Part shown: in pieces, positions 1 through 5,114 of the stretch
Position numbering within the stretch: the first letter of the stretch is position 1
Layout of the letters: each line of letters begins with the position of its first letter
Position numbers and translations under genes: made by a program
Notes under the pieces: generated by a model
The model's database searches: none
The model's input: only the letters and a program-made list of their open reading frames with translations
What the model was told of the DNA's origin: nothing
DNA from: Actinomycetota bacterium
Lineage (GTDB): Bacteria > Actinomycetota > Actinomycetes > S36-B12
NCBI GenBank assembly: GCA_947472655.1
Contig: CANJCG010000101.1
Location: forward strand, 1-5,114
Reading direction: 5' to 3'
Length of the DNA stretch: 5,114 nucleotides

Positions 1-203
1 ACCTGAGCAGTGGTGTTTCCTGCGCCTGAAACATCACTGAGTGATGCGTGGTAGGAGTTGACATCGGCGTGGCTAGGAACTGCGACACCTGCTGCTTTAA
101 GGATTTCGGCGCGTTCTGCTGGGGTGCCAGCTGCCATGACTTTTGCTGCGAGTTCTGGGTTGTCGTTTAGTGCTTTTGCTGCTGATGTGAATGTAGCGCT
201 CAT
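1..203 (-). CDS. RiPP precursor peptide, Nif11-like leader, C-terminus cut off by window
   Basis: The reverse strand from the ATG at 203-201 reads without a stop to position 1, giving 67 full codons plus two bases. The visible protein starts MSATFTSAAKALNDNPELAA and continues through an AGTPAERAEIL stretch and an AAGVAVP stretch. This is the Nif11-type leader pattern: a short helix, a (D/N)PEL segment, a T-P-x-E-R helix, then A-G-x-x-V-P. Residues 55-61 (LSDVSGA) fit a double-glycine-type cleavage site: G60-A61 at -2/-1, V58 at -4 and L55 at -7. Cleavage after A61 would leave a core starting GNTTAQ; the rest is outside the window. No Cys is visible yet. Alanine codons are strongly biased to GCA (12 of 17), unlike the mixed use in the rightward genes, which may reflect high expression. 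The start is backed by a Shine-Dalgarno sequence and a promoter. The gene is divergent from the export operon, whose C39 protease is the likely processing enzyme. Leader identity is fairly sure; the nature of the core is unknown. Confidence 0.82.
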   Translation of the reverse strand, partial: MSATFTSAAKALNDNPELAAKVMAAGTPAERAEILKAAGVAVPSHADVNSYHASLSDVSGAGNTTAQ

Positions 204-209
204 GAAGAT

Positions 210-216
210 TCCTCAC
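210..216 (-). promoter_or_regulatory. Ribosome binding site of the precursor gene
   Basis: On the minus strand the sequence GTGAGGA lies six bases before the ATG at 203. AGGA at good spacing fixes this ATG as the start of the precursor peptide. Confidence 0.75.
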
Positions 217-226
217 AATCGAAGTG

Positions 227-240
227 GTTAACTAGTAAAC
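227..240. repeat. Imperfect 14-bp inverted repeat at the precursor start site
   Basis: GTTAACTAGTAAAC is a 14-base dyad with one mismatched pair (positions 230 and 237). It lies where transcription from the leftward promoter should begin, about seven bases past its -10 box, and before the ribosome binding site. It could be an operator that blocks the start site, or chance; the sequence is AT-rich and short. Confidence 0.35.
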
Positions 241-246
241 ATGCGG

Positions 247-275
247 ACTTTACGTCTGGATCCGGCAGAGGTCAA
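247..275 (-). promoter_or_regulatory. Sigma-A-type promoter of the precursor gene
   Basis: Reading leftward, TTGACC (-35, positions 275-270, five of six consensus bases) is followed after exactly 17 bases by TAAAGT (-10, positions 252-247, four of six and matching the actinobacterial TANNNT form). The predicted start is near 240, giving a leader of about 37 bases that includes a good Shine-Dalgarno sequence. The strong -35 and ideal spacer suit a highly expressed precursor. Seen in sequence; activity is inferred. Confidence 0.6.
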
Positions 276-281
276 TGACCT
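269..281. repeat. Perfect 13-bp palindrome over the -35 box, candidate operator
   Basis: AGGTCAATGACCT has arms AGGTCA and TGACCT around one central base, with no mismatch. Five bases of one arm plus the centre form the -35 box of the leftward promoter. A protein bound here would cover the -35 and could repress the precursor gene. It lies about 77 bases before the -10 of the rightward operon, so it could also act there. No regulator gene is present in the window. Confidence 0.5.
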
Positions 282-304
282 TAGGAAAAATATGACAAGA
301 GTTG

Positions 305-316
305 AGGGTAAACCCT
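305..316. repeat. Short inverted repeat in the divergent region
   Basis: AGGGT and ACCCT are perfect five-base arms separated by AA. The dyad lies upstream of both divergent promoters, so it could be a regulator site. It is too short, has too small a loop and lacks a following T-run, so it is not a terminator. It may be chance. Confidence 0.25.
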
Positions 317-357
317 AAATTGCGAACGTACAACGCCCAAAACATTGCAATACATCA

Positions 358-369
358 TAAAGTGAAAGG
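358..369 (+). promoter_or_regulatory. Candidate leaderless promoter of the dioxygenase operon
   Basis: TAAAGT at 358-363 is the same -10 hexamer as in the divergent promoter and ends six bases before the GTG at 370, which is where transcription would begin. No recognisable -35 is seen 16-18 bases upstream, and there is no usable Shine-Dalgarno: the AAAGG at 365-369 abuts the GTG. Together these suggest a leaderless mRNA starting at or next to the GTG codon, a common arrangement in actinobacteria. The -10 is only four of six bases, so this is moderate evidence. Confidence 0.4.
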
Positions 370-981
370 GTGTTCCAAGTAGCCTCTGGTGCTAACTACA
401 GTGATGTGGCATTGTTCGCTGTTATGCCAGAGGCCAAAAGTTCGGTTGGGGTTGAGGTGCCTCTCGGAATTGAGATGATCGATGATGCGATCGCTAACTG
501 TCCACAAATAATCGAGTACCTTGACACTCTGACCTGGACACAATCACCGGTAGGGCGGCCCGGTCAGACCTCGAAAATTCGCACGAGTTCAAGTGTGTTC
601 CTGCCGTTGTTGTCATTCAAGAATCCAGAAATCATCTACGAAATGGCGCGCTCGGTCTGGCAGTACTTCGGGTTGTATGCATCCACCTACGGAATAACCA
701 TCGATGACATCGAGACCATCAGTTTCAACAAATACGAGCCGGGTCAGACTTTCGAACCGCACACCGACTACTTCACGAATTCGAACCGAGTCGTTTCCGC
801 CGTGGCATTCTTAAACACAGTTGAGACAGGTGGGCACACCCACTTCACCCATTTTGATTACTCGGTACCAGCCCGTGAGGGTCGAATTGTTTTATTTCCT
901 TCTAACTTCCTTTTCCATCATGCGGGTATCGCGCCCGTGTCCACCACTAAGTACAGCGCAGCCTTTTGGGCTCGCGGCTAG
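370..981 (+). CDS. 2-oxoglutarate/Fe(II)-dependent dioxygenase, probable RiPP tailoring enzyme
   Basis: This is a 203-residue soluble enzyme of the prolyl-4-hydroxylase-like 2OG-Fe(II) oxygenase superfamily. These enzymes use O2 and 2-oxoglutarate to hydroxylate or otherwise oxidise a substrate. The iron facial triad is visible: H131 and D133 in EPHTD, then H184 in the HHAGIAPV segment. K194 (TTKYSAAFW) sits where the 2-oxoglutarate-binding basic residue is expected. The segments before these, YEPGQTFEPH, TGGHTHF and GRIVLFPSNF, follow the family order, and the length is normal for a single-domain member. No signal peptide or membrane segment is seen, so it is cytoplasmic. The substrate is inferred to be the divergently encoded precursor peptide. 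The frame opens after TAA at 358-360, so GTG 370 is the first possible start. GTG 406, TTG 412 and ATG 424 are alternatives with no better ribosome site; conserved similarity seems to begin near residue 33, so the true start is uncertain. It is the first gene of the operon, 14 bases before the next start. Confidence 0.85.
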   Translation: MFQVASGANYSDVALFAVMPEAKSSVGVEVPLGIEMIDDAIANCPQIIEYLDTLTWTQSPVGRPGQTSKIRTSSSVFLPLLSFKNPEIIYEMARSVWQYFGLYASTYGITIDDIETISFNKYEPGQTFEPHTDYFTNSNRVVSAVAFLNTVETGGHTHFTHFDYSVPAREGRIVLFPSNFLFHHAGIAPVSTTKYSAAFWARG

Positions 982-995
982 AGAACTGGAGCACC

Positions 996-1826
996 ATGAG
1001 CACTCCTTCACCGGCACCCGCGGCGACCAGCCCTACTGCCGCCGCAACGGCGGCACCTCAGGGTCTGTCACCTGAGCGTCTTGACCAGGTGATCTCGACC
1101 ACGAAACCGCGCGGTTGGATCGCACTCATTGCCGTGATCGTCATCATCGTCTCGACCTTCATCTGGTCGGTCGTGGCAACTATTCCGCAGCAGAGCAGTG
1201 GCACAGGAGTTGTCTCCGCACTCGCTTACAGCGAAGACATCACCGCGACTGCTGAGGGCATATTCACTCCTCTCAAATACAGCCCGGGTGGAGCTGTGAA
1301 AGAGGGGGACAGTTTGGCAACCATCACCCCGTACGGTGGTGGAGCCAAAGTGTTGGTGAAAGCACCGGTATCTGGAACGCTGGCTCAAATTTCCCAGAAC
1401 AGCGGTTCAGGTGTTCGTGCAGGAGATGTATTAGGCATCGTGCAAATTGCACCAGATCCAACTAAGGGCATCGTGATTGTCACTTTCCTCGACGAAGCAG
1501 ATGCCATGACGTACTTCCCAGGAAATCTCGCGAACGTGACTATGACGAACCTTGCGCAAAGCGTAACGACACTGGCGCAGGCAAGAGTTGTCAGCGTCTC
1601 TAGTTCACCAGCAACCGAACAGGCCATGTTGGTTCAGGCTGGTTCCGAAGGCACAGTCGACGCTTGGATCAAAGCGGCAGGAAGTAATCCTTATCGCGTA
1701 GTGCTTTCCATCACGACCGATTCCAAAATCCCGGCGAATCTGATTCCTCAGGCGGGTCAGGCCGTGCAGATTGTTAACGAATTCGGCTCTATCCATCCGA
1801 TTGAACTTCTGTTCGGGGCCAAGTAA
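996..1826 (+). CDS. NHLM-type HlyD-like secretion protein (membrane fusion protein)
   Basis: This 276-residue protein is the periplasmic-adaptor-type partner of the peptide exporter. Residues 1-24 are an Ala/Pro/Thr-rich tail, and LSPERLDQVIS precedes a single membrane helix at about 41-63. Two half biotinyl-lipoyl motifs follow: about 83-110, ending in GGAVKEGDSLATI, and about 121-150, with KAPVSGTLAQI and GVRAGDVLGIV. They are joined directly, without the long coiled-coil hairpin seen in HlyD proteins of two-membrane bacteria. A beta-barrel-like part (about 155-276) ends near IHPIELLFG, as in NHLM secretion proteins. The topology is N-terminus in, bulk outside. ATG 996 is chosen for GGAG at 988-991, although the four-base spacing is short. 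A TTG at 966 would add ten residues inside the upstream gene and is less likely. The stop codon overlaps the next ATG (TAATG), implying translational coupling to the peptidase-exporter. The family call rests on the domain pattern and on the two neighbouring ABC genes. Confidence 0.82.
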   Translation: MSTPSPAPAATSPTAAATAAPQGLSPERLDQVISTTKPRGWIALIAVIVIIVSTFIWSVVATIPQQSSGTGVVSALAYSEDITATAEGIFTPLKYSPGGAVKEGDSLATITPYGGGAKVLVKAPVSGTLAQISQNSGSGVRAGDVLGIVQIAPDPTKGIVIVTFLDEADAMTYFPGNLANVTMTNLAQSVTTLAQARVVSVSSSPATEQAMLVQAGSEGTVDAWIKAAGSNPYRVVLSITTDSKIPANLIPQAGQAVQIVNEFGSIHPIELLFGAK

Positions 1827-4063
1827 TGACAACAAGTGATGTGGACACACCGATAACACCGGCCAAAACGGTTTCGGAAATCTCCTCAGTCCCGCACCGT
1901 GCCAAAGTTCCAACGGTTTTGCAACAGGCAGCTGTCGAATGTGGTGCAGCAAGTCTTGGCATGGTGCTGGCTTCCATGGACCGATGGGAACTCTTGAGCA
2001 CCCTTCGCGAGCAGTGTGGCGTGAATCGCGATGGCGCTTCCGCAGTACAAATCGTTACTGCCGCATCGCAATATGGCCTGGAATATGAAGCACGTCGTGG
2101 GGAGGCGACTGATCTCGACGGCATTGCTGTGCCAGCGATCATTTGGTGGCATCGATCGCACTTTATGGTGCTTGAGGGCTTCCATGGAGGCAAGTTCTAC
2201 GTCAATGACCCTGCTCGAGGCCAATACGCCGTGGATGCCGATGATTTTGTTGCCGGCTACTCCGGCGCGGCTCTTACGTTTACCAAGACACCTGAGTTCA
2301 AGCCAGGCGGTCACAAGTTCCGGGTCACTCCCGCACTTATGCGTCGACTGACGAACAGCAAGGTGGGCGTGAATTTCGCCATCATCGCCGGTGTTTTGGC
2401 AATGCTGCTCGGATTGGTCTCTGCGCCTGTCGCGTCGATTTTTATCAACGAAGTCCTAGGGCAAAGTGCCAACGGTGTTCTGATACCGCTCATCATCACG
2501 CTTTTGGCGATCGGTATTTTCCGAGCGGGCCTGACCATGTTGGAATATGGGGTAATTAGCAGGCTCCAAGCGAAACTGACACTTGTCGGTGATGCCGGAT
2601 TCATCGCAACACTCATGCGCATGCCAATGACATTCTTTCTCGAGAGGTCGATTGGTGATCTAAGTCAGCGCGTGGGCTATAACGCCAGCGTTGCGTCACT
2701 TCTAGCCAGCCAGATGGCTAGCGCAGGGATCGCCCTGCTGGGTGCGATTGGTTACGCAGCCCTGTTGCTCTACTACAACATCTGGATCGGTTCGGTCGTC
2801 ATCGTACTTTCCCTCTTGAACGTTGTCGTCCTACGAATGGTGATGAATAAGCGCACCACAATCCAGGGTCGCGTAGTGCGCCGGCAAAACCAACTGCGCG
2901 GCACCACGACACAGGCGATTCAAGGAATCGAGACAATCAAGGCCACGGGCATGGAAGACGACATGTTTAAGTCGCTCACCGGTCAGCAAGCCGATTACAT
3001 CTCGGCTAGTGCGGCGCTTGTTCCAAGCTCGTCATTGTTGGTTGCAGTTCCTGTATTCCTTTTTGCATTGACCAGCGCTTCAATTCTTGTTCTCGGTGGA
3101 TACTTCACGATCACAGGAAGCTTCACTCTTGGTGCATTGCTTGCTGTACAAGCATTGGCGGTGAACCTCAATTCACCAATTCAGACGTTGATGTCCACAG
3201 GTAGCCAACTGCAGGTGATCACGTCCAGCTTGAACTCACTTGATGACGTACTCGCAAATGGTGAAAGTGAGCGCTTCAACCGGTCAGCACTGCGCCCGGG
3301 TGACACCTTCGAGCAACTTTCCGGTCGCATCACATTGAAGGATGTCTCTTTCGGCTACGGCGAAAAAGCTCCGTTAGTTCTGGATAGTTTCAGCCTTGAA
3401 CTTGAGCCGGGCAAAAGAATTGCACTCGTTGGCGGCTCTGGCGCTGGTAAGACGACCATCGGAAACCTCGCATCCGGTCTATATCTGCCGCGCAGTGGTG
3501 AGGTTCTCTACGACGGCAAGCCGATGTCGGAATATCCGATCGGCGTGATTGAGCGCTTGTTAAGCAAGGTGGATCAGTCGATCGTTCTTTTCGAGGGCAC
3601 GGTACGACAAAACGTGACGCTGTGGGACACCACAGTTCCTGAGGAGGATATCCGTCGCGCACTGGCCGATGCTCAAATCCTTGACGATGTTCTTGCCCGC
3701 GAGGGTGGCATTGACTGCATTCTTGAAGAGAACGGCCGAAACTTCAGTGGTGGACAATGCCAGCGGATAGAAATCGCTCGGGCGCTCGTGCTGAATCCAA
3801 GGGCCATCATTCTCGATGAAGCAACGAGCGCGCTTGATGACATCACTGAGAAAAACGTTGACGACGCCCTTCGTCGCCGCGGTGTCGCGTGCCTCATCAT
3901 CGCCCATCGGCTTTCAACAATCCGCGATGCTGACGAAATTATTGTTCTTGGACGCGGCGGCAAAGTACTTGAGCGTGGGTCACAGGATTCTCTGATGGCG
4001 CTCAATGGAACGTACGCAGCGATGGTTAATGCAGCAGGAGAGGGTGGAGATGTCGGTGTCTGA
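1826..4063 (+). CDS. NHLM-type bacteriocin ABC exporter with N-terminal C39 peptidase
   Basis: This 745-residue full-length exporter cuts the leader peptide and transports the product across the membrane. Residues 28-155 are a C39 (bacteriocin-processing) peptidase with catalytic C39 in AVECGAASLG, oxyanion Gln at 33, H112 in SHFMVLEG and D128 in YVNDPARG. CGVNRDGAS at 64-72 is typical of the NHLM peptidase-exporter family. About six membrane helices follow, near 184-206, 218-238, 299-319, 321-340, 402-422 and 424-447. The ATPase (about 500-735) has Walker A GGSGAGKT at 536-543, Q-loop Q584, signature FSGGQ at 640-644, Walker B ending LDE at 663-665, a SALD D-loop at 668-671 and switch H694. 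All catalytic residues are present, so it should be active. ATG overlaps the previous stop by one base and has no strong ribosome site of its own, so it probably depends on coupling. The C39 domain fits the Gly-Ala motif of the divergently encoded leader. Its 3' end overlaps the next gene by 14 bases. Confidence 0.93.
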   Translation: MTTSDVDTPITPAKTVSEISSVPHRAKVPTVLQQAAVECGAASLGMVLASMDRWELLSTLREQCGVNRDGASAVQIVTAASQYGLEYEARRGEATDLDGIAVPAIIWWHRSHFMVLEGFHGGKFYVNDPARGQYAVDADDFVAGYSGAALTFTKTPEFKPGGHKFRVTPALMRRLTNSKVGVNFAIIAGVLAMLLGLVSAPVASIFINEVLGQSANGVLIPLIITLLAIGIFRAGLTMLEYGVISRLQAKLTLVGDAGFIATLMRMPMTFFLERSIGDLSQRVGYNASVASLLASQMASAGIALLGAIGYAALLLYYNIWIGSVVIVLSLLNVVVLRMVMNKRTTIQGRVVRRQNQLRGTTTQAIQGIETIKATGMEDDMFKSLTGQQADYISASAALVPSSSLLVAVPVFLFALTSASILVLGGYFTITGSFTLGALLAVQALAVNLNSPIQTLMSTGSQLQVITSSLNSLDDVLANGESERFNRSALRPGDTFEQLSGRITLKDVSFGYGEKAPLVLDSFSLELEPGKRIALVGGSGAGKTTIGNLASGLYLPRSGEVLYDGKPMSEYPIGVIERLLSKVDQSIVLFEGTVRQNVTLWDTTVPEEDIRRALADAQILDDVLAREGGIDCILEENGRNFSGGQCQRIEIARALVLNPRAIILDEATSALDDITEKNVDDALRRRGVACLIIAHRLSTIRDADEIIVLGRGGKVLERGSQDSLMALNGTYAAMVNAAGEGGDVGV
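4036..4040 (+). promoter_or_regulatory. Ribosome binding site of the second ABC gene, inside the upstream gene
   Basis: AGGAG at 4036-4040 lies nine bases before ATG 4050, within the last codons of the peptidase-exporter. It supports ATG 4050 over the in-frame GTG at 4056. Confidence 0.6.
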
Positions 4064-5114
4064 AGTAGCCACGGGAGGAACTGCAGCATCGCTTGCAGTC
4101 ACGTTAGTGCCGGGCGCCGCACCTGTAGGAGTATCAGCAGGAACGGCAGATGTCTTTGCGGTCATGAACTCAGGTGCTCATGCGCCATTGGCTACGATCA
4201 CGGCCGGGGGCACAGTGTTTGCCACCGATGCCGATATCACTCTTATCGCCGTTCCTCGACAAGGTGGTGCGTTCTCGGATACAGCGGCAACGGATGCCGC
4301 AGCGATCGCAACGTTCATCAGCGCAGTTCAGGCAGAACTGGGCAAGAGCGCTAGTGAGCTCTCGGCTACGACTGTTGCAGAATTAGGGTTGGCGCTTCGC
4401 CAGGTCATTCTCACCGCAGACGCGGCGGTATCTGCGGCGTGGCAACAAGGGGTACAACAGTCCCTCAGGTTGAGCGCTGACCTATATGAGGGTTCCCTTT
4501 CTCGCATCGAAGTTTCTACTGAAACTCTCGGTGCGATGAACGTTGAGCTAGACGACCCACCCCTGATTAAAGTGTTGCGACATATTGGTGTCGCAGAGGG
4601 TTTCCAGATTACTGCGCCAACGATGACTGAGTTGAGTACATCAAAGGATCCGCTGCAGCTCGTGTGCCATAAGTCGTCGTTGCGCTCTCGACCTGTACTC
4701 CTAGATCACGGATGGCAAAACCAAGGAACGACATCGTTTCTCGGTGGGCTGGCACTTCCAGGCCAGCCGCCACAACCAGTGGCGATCATCCGACAAGGGC
4801 GGCGTTACACAGTTCAAGGCCCTGGTGATGCCACTCCAATCCCGGTGGATGCACAAACCCTCGCGGCGATTTCACCTCAGGCTTTCGAGCTTTACGCGCC
4901 GCTGCCGAACGAACGCGAGATCGGAGTTCGCGACGTTATTCGCATGGGACTCCACGGGTCAGGTCAACTCTGGTTCTTCGCGGCCTTAATGGCACTTGCA
5001 GTTGCCGGGCTTGGCTTGATTACCCCGATCCTGACTCAGATCGTTGTTGGCTCAATCATTCCGCAGGGATCGAAAGGAATGCTGATACAGGTTGGACTTG
5101 CGCTAGCCATGGCC
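4050..5114 (+). CDS. NHLM-type bacteriocin ABC protein without catalytic peptidase, 3' end cut off
   Basis: The first 355 residues are visible. They match the second NHLM exporter subunit: a long N-terminal extension, then a membrane domain and (outside the window) an expected ATPase. Residues 1-30 are low-complexity Ala/Val/Gly. About 31-70 (TADVFAVMN, TAGGTVFATD) form a beta-rich module like that described for this family, loosely recalling a cyclic-nucleotide-binding fold. About 80-165 is Ala-rich and probably helical. About 166-285 is a second module containing SRPVLLDHGW, PVAIIRQ, RYTVQGP and VDAQ. The family landmark FELYAPLPNERE ends at 300, followed by IGVRDVIRMG, a first membrane helix at about 316-338 and the start of a second. 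The second module resembles the C39 domain of the neighbour but with Gly where the catalytic Asp would be. The protein probably pairs with the C39 exporter. ATG 4050 overlaps the upstream gene by 14 bases and has AGGAG nine bases upstream. The ATPase motifs cannot be checked here. Confidence 0.83.
   Translation, partial: MSVSEVATGGTAASLAVTLVPGAAPVGVSAGTADVFAVMNSGAHAPLATITAGGTVFATDADITLIAVPRQGGAFSDTAATDAAAIATFISAVQAELGKSASELSATTVAELGLALRQVILTADAAVSAAWQQGVQQSLRLSADLYEGSLSRIEVSTETLGAMNVELDDPPLIKVLRHIGVAEGFQITAPTMTELSTSKDPLQLVCHKSSLRSRPVLLDHGWQNQGTTSFLGGLALPGQPPQPVAIIRQGRRYTVQGPGDATPIPVDAQTLAAISPQAFELYAPLPNEREIGVRDVIRMGLHGSGQLWFFAALMALAVAGLGLITPILTQIVVGSIIPQGSKGMLIQVGLALAMA

Noticed and set aside
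305..316. Dyad as a transcription terminator
   Set aside because: Five-base arms, a two-base loop and no T-run. Divergent gene starts do not need a terminator here.
355..543. Minus-strand 62-codon frame opposite the start of the dioxygenase
   Set aside because: No recognisable motif or promoter, and it runs antisense to a gene with clear catalytic residues. It also does not resemble a Nif11 leader, so it is not a second precursor.
850..858. HFD (residues 161-163 of the dioxygenase) as an alternative iron-binding HxD
   Set aside because: The HTD at 131-133 is followed at family-typical spacing by H184 and K194. HFD is too close to the distal His and lies in the loop after the GG-x-T segment.
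966..995. Upstream TTG start for the HlyD-like protein
   Set aside because: It would add ten residues encoded within the end of the dioxygenase gene and has no ribosome site, while ATG 996 has GGAG just upstream.
821..1075. Plus-strand 84-codon frame bridging the dioxygenase and HlyD-like genes
   Set aside because: Out of frame with both supported genes and covers their conserved ends; composition is Arg/Ser/Pro-rich noise.
3757..3759. Cys in the ABC signature region (SGGQCQR) as a possible defect
   Set aside because: The signature core SGGQ and all other ATPase motifs are intact. The position after the Gln varies among exporters, and I believe Cys occurs here in this family, so it is not evidence of inactivation.
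3673..4089. Long open frame on the minus strand (138 codons) opposite the ATPase domain
   Set aside because: It lies entirely opposite well-conserved ABC coding sequence, has no ribosome binding site or family signature, and reads as low-complexity Arg/Ser/Pro, typical of an antisense shadow. The other antisense frames at 1068-1388, 1605-1952, 1789-2193, 1886-2314, 2311-2622, 3390-3662 and 3560-3907 fail for the same reason.
4174..4386. Plus-strand frames inside the second ABC gene (also 4744-4989)
   Set aside because: The overlapping frame from 4050 carries the family landmarks through the whole stretch. These alternatives show none.

Overview
The window carries one end of a RiPP (ribosomally made, modified peptide) biosynthesis and export locus of the NHLM type. 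This type combines a Nif11 or nitrile-hydratase-like leader peptide with a three-part export system: an HlyD-like protein, a C39 peptidase/ABC exporter and a second ABC protein. I infer an actinobacterium. The base composition looks to be in the mid-50s % GC by eye, the oxygenase start looks leaderless and uses GTG, and the HlyD-like protein has no coiled-coil hairpin, as expected in a cell without an outer membrane. I cannot name the genus.

Layout. Positions 1-203 (minus strand) hold the 5' part of a precursor peptide gene: a complete Nif11-like leader of about 61 residues with a double-glycine-type cleavage motif, then only the first residues of the core before the window ends. Positions 204-369 are a divergent control region. 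It has a good sigma-A-like promoter facing the precursor, three small inverted repeats, one of them sitting on the -35 box, and a probable leaderless promoter facing right. On the plus strand four genes follow almost without gaps: a 2-oxoglutarate/Fe(II) dioxygenase (370-981), an HlyD-like membrane fusion protein (996-1826), a C39 peptidase-ABC exporter (1826-4063) and the first 355 residues of the second NHLM ABC protein (4050-5114, cut by the window end). Spacing is 14 bases, then a 1-base overlap, then a 14-base overlap, which suggests one translationally coupled operon.

How it may work (inference from family knowledge). The precursor is made in quantity from its own promoter. The dioxygenase hydroxylates or otherwise oxidises residues of the core. 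The C39 domain cuts after the Gly-Ala motif while the two ABC proteins and the HlyD-like protein move the mature peptide out of the cell. The dioxygenase is the only tailoring enzyme in view. If no other maturase lies outside the window, the product would be a Nif11-leader RiPP defined by oxidation alone, which is the most interesting possibility here. The core sequence and possible further precursors lie left of position 1.

I see no rRNA, tRNA, CRISPR array, insertion sequence or convincing terminator. There is no gene-free stretch longer than about 170 bases.
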